Position numbers and translations under genes: made by a program. 64,000 nt of DNA, from the NCBI RefSeq assembly GCF_000143885.2, contig NC_018581.1, positions 248,001-312,000 of the forward strand, in the 5' to 3' direction. Source of the DNA: Gordonia sp. KTR9 (GTDB taxonomy: Bacteria > Actinomycetota > Actinomycetes > Mycobacteriales > Mycobacteriaceae). Of this stretch, positions 59,625 to 64,000 are shown piece by piece. Below the pieces are notes generated by a model that worked only from the letters and a program-made list of their open reading frames with translations, did no database searches and was not told the DNA's origin. Within the stretch, counting starts at the first letter, position 1; each line of letters starts with the position of its first letter.

Positions 59625-60506
59625 ATGATTCGCGACATCTGGGCGGTCCGCAGCGGCCGCGTTGCCCTGATCGTCATCGGCATCGCCTTCTTCCTCGTCG
59701 TCTTCGGCCCGCTACTGGCGCCGTACGACCCGTTGGAGGGCTCGCCGGACATTCTCGCCGGTCCCTCGGCCCAGCATTGGTTCGGAACCGACTACCTCGG
59801 TCGCGACACCCTCAGCCGACTGCTGGCCGGAACCCCGTTGAGTCTGCTCAGCGCTGTCCAGGTCGCGGTGATCGGACTCGTGATCGGCGCCGTGCCCGGC
59901 GTGTTGTCGGTCTACTCGGGCCGGGTGTTCGAATGGTCGACGCTCCGCCTCGTCGACACCCTCGTCGCACTACCGTTCCTCGTCTTCGCCGTTGCGGTGA
60001 CCGCTTTGCTCGGTAACGCTGTCACGCAGGCGATGATCGTCGTCGGTGTGCTCACCGCGCCCGCCTTCTACCGTGTCGCCCGCGCCGCGACGCTCGCGGT
60101 GGCACATTCTCAGTACGTCGAAGCAGCCCGTATCGCCGGCGCCGACGTGTCCTGGATCGTGCGGAAACATGTGGCCAAGAAGGTTCTCCCGGCCGTCGCG
60201 GTCGTGTTCGCGAGCACCCTCGGCATCGGACTCATCACCGTCGCGGCGCTGAGCTTCCTCGGCATCGGTGTCCAGCCGCCCGCCCCGACCTGGGGCGGAA
60301 TGCTCGCTTCGGACCTGGGGTACCTCACCTTCCGTCCCTACGCCCCGTTGATCCCGGCGATTCCCATCATCATCGTGGTCTGGGCGTTCAACGTTCTGGC
60401 CGACGTCATCCGCGATGTCCGAGGCGTCTCCGGCCGTCAGCTACTCACTCGTCCGCGTCGCCGGGACGCGACCACGGCGCCATCCGCCACGACACAGGGA
60501 GCCTGA
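59625..60506 (+). CDS. ABC importer permease, DppC-like
   Basis: A 293-residue partner permease. The N-terminal helix (VALIVIGIAFFLVVFGPLLAPYDP) and HWFGTDYLGRDTLSRLLAGTPLSL are the DppC hallmark; the EAA loop is YVEAARIAGADVSWIVRKHVAKKVLP. Five to six membrane segments are seen. The ATG is only 1 nt after the previous stop and the next gene begins 5 nt after its stop, so translation is tightly linked. Confidence 0.93.
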   Translation: MIRDIWAVRSGRVALIVIGIAFFLVVFGPLLAPYDPLEGSPDILAGPSAQHWFGTDYLGRDTLSRLLAGTPLSLLSAVQVAVIGLVIGAVPGVLSVYSGRVFEWSTLRLVDTLVALPFLVFAVAVTALLGNAVTQAMIVVGVLTAPAFYRVARAATLAVAHSQYVEAARIAGADVSWIVRKHVAKKVLPAVAVVFASTLGIGLITVAALSFLGIGVQPPAPTWGGMLASDLGYLTFRPYAPLIPAIPIIIVVWAFNVLADVIRDVRGVSGRQLLTRPRRRDATTAPSATTQGA

Positions 60507-60511
60507 CCGCG

Positions 60512-61456
60512 ATGTCGACCCAGACAACCTTGCCCCAGACAACCGCAGCCCAGACAAGCGCGGCCCAGGCGACTTCGGTCCGGATGTCCGAGACAAATTC
60601 CGAGACAACCGATTCCACCACTCCGGAGACCATCCTGCGTGTGGACGGGCTCCGCATCACCGACGAGGTGAGTGGCTCCGTGCTCGTGGGCGGAGTCGAT
60701 TTCGAACTCCGACGGGGTGAGACTCTCGGCATCGTCGGCGAGTCCGGCAGTGGAAAGTCGATCAGCCTGCGAGCGGTACTCGGTCTGTTGCCGAACGGCC
60801 TGTCGGTCACCGGAGGGACGATCGAACTGTTCGGTGAGGACATCTCCGGTCACAGCGTGACGGACTGGAACCGTCTTCGCGGCACCGGGATCACCGCCGT
60901 CTTCCAGGACCCGGGGTCGTATCTGAACCCGTCCATCTCGATCGGGAAGCAGATCGCGGAAGTCCTGCGGGTCAAACGTGGACTCGGGCGTCGGGCCGCC
61001 GGCCGTCGAGCGCTCGAATTGCTCGACGAGGTGCGAATCCGGGAGCCCGAGTGGGTTTCTCGCCAATACCCGCATGAGCTCTCGGGCGGGATGCTGCAAC
61101 GGGTCGCCCTCGCCATCGCGGTCTCGCTCGAGCCTCGCATCCTGATCGCCGACGAAGCGACGACAGCCCTCGATGTGACCGTTCAGGCCGAGGTCCTCGA
61201 CCTCATCGCCGATCTCGTGGAACGACACAACCTCTCGCTCATCGTCGTATCGCACGACCTGGCGGTGGTGTCCCAGGTCGCCGACCAGGTGATCGTCTTC
61301 CGTGACGGCCTCGTCGTCGACCGCGGTCGCACGTCTGATGTCCTCCATCGCCCGAGCCACGACTACACCCGGATGCTCGTCGACGAGCACGAACGCTACG
61401 GCATCGGCAAGTACACGACGGAGATCGCACAGACGGGGGCCGCACATGTCGTCTGA
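60512..61456 (+). CDS. ABC importer ATP-binding protein, DppD-like
   Basis: A 314-residue ATPase. Walker A GESGSGKS, a Q-loop in TAVFQDPGSYLNPSISIGKQIAEVL, signature ELSGGMLQRVALAIA, Walker B ILIADEATTALDVT and the switch His in SHDLAVVSQ are all present. The first about 40 residues are a Thr/Gln-rich repetitive tail (TTxAQT pattern); the ATG at 60584 (MSETNSETT) may be the real start. The end overlaps the next ATPase gene by 11 nt. Confidence 0.92.
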   Translation: MSTQTTLPQTTAAQTSAAQATSVRMSETNSETTDSTTPETILRVDGLRITDEVSGSVLVGGVDFELRRGETLGIVGESGSGKSISLRAVLGLLPNGLSVTGGTIELFGEDISGHSVTDWNRLRGTGITAVFQDPGSYLNPSISIGKQIAEVLRVKRGLGRRAAGRRALELLDEVRIREPEWVSRQYPHELSGGMLQRVALAIAVSLEPRILIADEATTALDVTVQAEVLDLIADLVERHNLSLIVVSHDLAVVSQVADQVIVFRDGLVVDRGRTSDVLHRPSHDYTRMLVDEHERYGIGKYTTEIAQTGAAHVV

Positions 61457-62297
61457 CCGGACACCGCTTCTCGACGTCAGGGACCTGGGGGTGAGCTACG
61501 GTCGCGGACATCGTCGTCAACAGGTGCTCCGCGACGTCAGCTTCACGATCGCCCCGGGCGAGGCTCTCGGTCTGGTCGGTGAGACCGGTTCGGGCAAGTC
61601 CACCATCGCCCGAGCTGTCCTCGGCCTCGCCGACGTCGACGCCGGAGAGATACACATCGACGGAACTGAGGTGACGTCCTTCGACCGGGCGCGCTGGCGG
61701 ACGTTTCGCCGAGAAGGCATCGTGCAGTACGTGTTTCAGGACCCGCTCCGCAGCCTCGATCCGGAGCGGACGATAGCCCAGTCGCTCGCCGAACCCCTCG
61801 AGATCAGTGGCCGATACCGCCGCGACGAGGTCGAGGCCAAGGTTGCGGCAAGACTCGCGAGCGTCTCGCTCGACCCCGATGTCCTCGGCCGGTTCCCCGC
61901 CGAGATCTCCGGCGGTCAGCGACAACGGGTCGCGGTCGCACGTGCGCTCATCACCGATCCGCGGTTGATCATCCTCGACGAGCCGGTCAGCGCTCTCGAT
62001 TCGGCGAATCGGGTCAATGTGATCGAGATCCTCGCCTCGCTGCGTGACAGCGGCACCACACTGCTGTTCATCTCTCACGATCTCGGGTCGGTGGCCGGCG
62101 TGACCGACCGTCTCCTCGTTCTCTATCGCGGTTCGATCGTGGAAGACGGAGCCACCGACGAGGTGCTCCGTCGGCCCGATCACCCGTACAGCCGACTCCT
62201 CGTCAAGTCCGCACCGACCCTGCGTGGCGGGGCCACCGATCGGCTGGAACGCGAGCGGCTTCGGCAACTGGTCGCCGAGCACGACGGCGCCGTCTGA
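61446..62297 (+). CDS. ABC importer ATP-binding protein, DppF-like
   Basis: A 283-residue second ATPase. Walker A GETGSGKS, Q-loop YVFQDPLRSLDP, signature EISGGQRQRVAVARA, Walker B LIILDEPVSALDS and SHDLGSVAG are intact. With the previous gene it completes an importer of two permeases, two ATPases and a lipoprotein. The ATG overlaps the upstream stop by 11 nt. The gene ends at a hairpin facing the next convergent gene. Confidence 0.92.
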   Translation: MSSDRTPLLDVRDLGVSYGRGHRRQQVLRDVSFTIAPGEALGLVGETGSGKSTIARAVLGLADVDAGEIHIDGTEVTSFDRARWRTFRREGIVQYVFQDPLRSLDPERTIAQSLAEPLEISGRYRRDEVEAKVAARLASVSLDPDVLGRFPAEISGGQRQRVAVARALITDPRLIILDEPVSALDSANRVNVIEILASLRDSGTTLLFISHDLGSVAGVTDRLLVLYRGSIVEDGATDEVLRRPDHPYSRLLVKSAPTLRGGATDRLERERLRQLVAEHDGAV

Positions 62298-62328
62298 CCC
62301 CGATCGAAGAGCAGCTCGTGCCGGGGTC
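62296..62328. terminator. Bidirectional hairpin between convergent genes
   Basis: Arms GACCCCG (62296-62302) and CGGGGTC (62322-62328) enclose a second small dyad GAGC-A-GCTC. It begins within the ATPase stop codon and ends just before the stop of the FAD oxidoreductase, so it could end both transcripts. There is no clear T run. Confidence 0.5.
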
Positions 62329-62330
62329 GC

Positions 62331-63989
62331 TTACTCGGGCCATCCGAGTGCGTCCGCACCCAGGACCGCGGCAGCGGCATTGCGTCCCGGGATGCCGCTG
62401 ACCCCGCCGCCGCGACGAGCGCCCGCGCCGCACAACAGCACTCGCGGATGAGGTGTCTCCACGGCCCAGCGGCCGACCTCCGACGCCGTCTCGGCCCACG
62501 GCCACTGCAACGGCCGGTGGAAGATGTGCCCGCCGGGTAGTCCGACGGCCTCCTCCAGGTCCTGCGGCGTCTTCGCCTCGATGCACGGCCGGCCGTTCAG
62601 ATCGTGGGCGATGACAGATTGAATCGGTTCGCCCAGTACAGAATTGAGAGAAGCGAAGGTTGCGCCGACGGCGTGCTCGACGGCTCCGGGTTCGTCGAAC
62701 ACCTCGGGCGGCATGTGCAGGCCGAACAGTGTGAGCGTGTGTTTGCCCGCGAGCTCCGGACCGAGGATCGACGGGTCGGTGAGAGTGTGACAGTAGATCT
62801 CGCACGGTGGGAGAGCGGGCACTTCACCGCGATCGGCCTGCCGCCACGCATCGTGCAGTTGCGAGGCGGTCTGGTTGATGTGGAAGGTCCCGGCGAACGC
62901 CGCCGCCGGCGGGACCGACCCGTCGCGGAGTCGTGGTAACCGGTCGAGCAGGAGGTTGATCTTGAGCTGCGATCCGCGCACCTCGGGCTCGCAGGGGATC
63001 GGCGTCCCGTCGAGGAAGGTGTTGAACACCTGTGGCGCGCACGCCGCGTAGAGCATCGAGCCGCGGAAGGTGCCGCCGGTCGTCTCGACGGTGCCGTCTC
63101 CGGGATCGACGCCCGTGATCTCGACTCCCGTCACGATGTCGGCGCCTGCCGAGGAAGCGGCCTGATAGAGAGCGCCGGACACCGCGCCCATCCCGCCGAC
63201 CGGGACGTCCCAGTCCCCGGATCCGCCGCCGATGATGTGGTACAGGAAGCAGATGTTCTGCCGCAGGGTCGGATCCTCGAGGTCGGCAAAGGTGCCGATG
63301 AGTCCGTCGGTGGCGGCGATCCCGCGGACCAGGTCGTCGTCGAAGTACTGGCGCAGGAGCGTGCCGAGCGGCAGCGTGGTGAGCGCCTCCCACAGTTCGG
63401 CGGTCGAGGTGTCGGTGGCGAACCCGTCTGGGCCGACGACGAGGTCGTGCATCTCGGCGGCGGTGCGCAGCGGCTGGATCATGGTCGGGAACACGCGGTC
63501 GGCGATCACGCCGAGCCTGCGGTAGAACGACTGCCATGCGGTGAAGCCGATGTCGGAGCCGGTCACCTGCCGGAACGACGCGGCCGTCGCGGCGTCGTCG
63601 AGGTTGTCGACCAGGATCGCGCGCGCCGGGTCGGACGGCAACGGGGTGTACGACGAGTAGCGCCGGCGGATGAGCGAGATGTCGAGGTCGAGGTCGGCGA
63701 TGATCTCGCGCGGCATCAGCGAGACCAGGTACGAATACCGCGACAACCGCGCGGGAAGACCGGCGAACGGCGTCGCGGACACGGTGGCGCCGCCGACGTG
63801 GTCGGCCTTCTCCACGACCAGCACGCGGCGTCCGGCCCGGGCGAGATACGCCGCCGCGGTCAACCCGTTGTGACCGGCGCCGACCACGATGTCGTCGTAC
63901 GACGAGTCTTCGGTGCCCATCCGACCAGGGTTCCAGATCGACAGACGACGCAGGACGTGGTTGTCGACATATCCTGATTCGGTGGACAT
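62331..63989 (-). CDS. Phytoene-desaturase-like FAD-dependent oxidoreductase
   Basis: A protein of 552 residues (or 529 from an alternative ATG at 63920). The Rossmann FAD motif is DDIVVGAGHNGLTAAAYLARAGRRVLVVEKADHVGGATVSAT, then SYLVSLMPREIIADL. The C-terminal LLCGAGARRGGGVSGIPGRNAAAAVLG is the second FAD segment of the carotenoid isomerase/desaturase (CrtI/PYROXD2-like) group. It may oxidise or isomerise an isoprenoid or fatty substrate, but many actinobacterial members are uncharacterised. The start is uncertain: the 63989 ATG lies 11 nt from the right edge and its upstream signals are cut off. It is convergent with the ABC operon and not part of it. Confidence 0.85.
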   Translation of the reverse strand: MSTESGYVDNHVLRRLSIWNPGRMGTEDSSYDDIVVGAGHNGLTAAAYLARAGRRVLVVEKADHVGGATVSATPFAGLPARLSRYSYLVSLMPREIIADLDLDISLIRRRYSSYTPLPSDPARAILVDNLDDAATAASFRQVTGSDIGFTAWQSFYRRLGVIADRVFPTMIQPLRTAAEMHDLVVGPDGFATDTSTAELWEALTTLPLGTLLRQYFDDDLVRGIAATDGLIGTFADLEDPTLRQNICFLYHIIGGGSGDWDVPVGGMGAVSGALYQAASSAGADIVTGVEITGVDPGDGTVETTGGTFRGSMLYAACAPQVFNTFLDGTPIPCEPEVRGSQLKINLLLDRLPRLRDGSVPPAAAFAGTFHINQTASQLHDAWRQADRGEVPALPPCEIYCHTLTDPSILGPELAGKHTLTLFGLHMPPEVFDEPGAVEHAVGATFASLNSVLGEPIQSVIAHDLNGRPCIEAKTPQDLEEAVGLPGGHIFHRPLQWPWAETASEVGRWAVETPHPRVLLCGAGARRGGGVSGIPGRNAAAAVLGADALGWPE

Positions 63990-64000
63990 CCCCTCGGTCG

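Overview
The window is high-GC actinobacterial DNA from a mycolic-acid-type organism, most probably Gordonia or a close relative in the Mycobacteriales. The evidence is the set of arabinogalactan genes (dprE1, dprE2, aftA and five Emb-type arabinosyltransferases), an MmpS/MmpL pair, GTG starts and high-GC codon use. The genus is an inference; the cell-wall type is well supported. No rRNA, tRNA, CRISPR array or insertion sequence was recognised.

Region 1 (1-7672) is a catabolic island. Five minus-strand enzyme genes and one small ORF (Baeyer-Villiger monooxygenase, 47-codon ORF, second flavin monooxygenase fused to an NTF2-like domain, cyclase-family hydrolase, SDR, HSL-type esterase) run as one tightly coupled operon. 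An IclR-type regulator and a second SDR are divergent. The set fits stepwise oxidation of an alcohol or ketone to an ester or lactone followed by hydrolysis.

Region 2 (7719-29196) holds five Emb arabinosyltransferases on the minus strand, in the transcriptional order C-type, A, B, A, B. The two A-B pairs have the same 8-nt overlap and look like a tandem duplication. A degenerate EAL/DICT gene and a Dps gene lie between the pairs. A frameshifted DUF222/HNH (13E12-like) gene with a LexA-like box lies between the C-type gene and the first pair. Region 3 (29319-36132) separates these genes from the rest of the arabinan locus. It carries aroQ, a SRPBCC/ArsR unit with a large palindromic operator, a stand-alone A-PCP-TE (NRPS-like) protein, a nitroreductase, a PPOX-fold protein and a metallo-beta-lactamase-fold protein. 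Region 4 (36138-40566) is dprE1-dprE2-aftA, which makes and first uses decaprenyl-phospho-arabinose, the donor for the Emb enzymes.

Region 5 (40567-48566) is mixed: two small ORFs, an AurF-like diiron oxygenase, two TetR regulators, a phage-capsid-like small protein, an SDR with a divergent palindromic operator, and mmpS-mmpL. Region 6 (48742-62297) looks like an organosulfur scavenging cluster. It has three LLM-class flavin monooxygenases, a complete peptide/nickel-type ABC importer, MetY, an alpha/beta hydrolase, a MocR-type regulator and an arginase-fold protein with altered metal ligands. Related 13-bp palindromes flank the regulator. The window ends in a phytoene-desaturase-like FAD oxidoreductase.

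A dispersed repeat family with core GCTCCCTGAGG occurs in several intergenic spots. It has also expanded inside two coding regions: the 5' end of aftA (33-bp units) and the 3' part of the DUF222/HNH gene (45-bp units).
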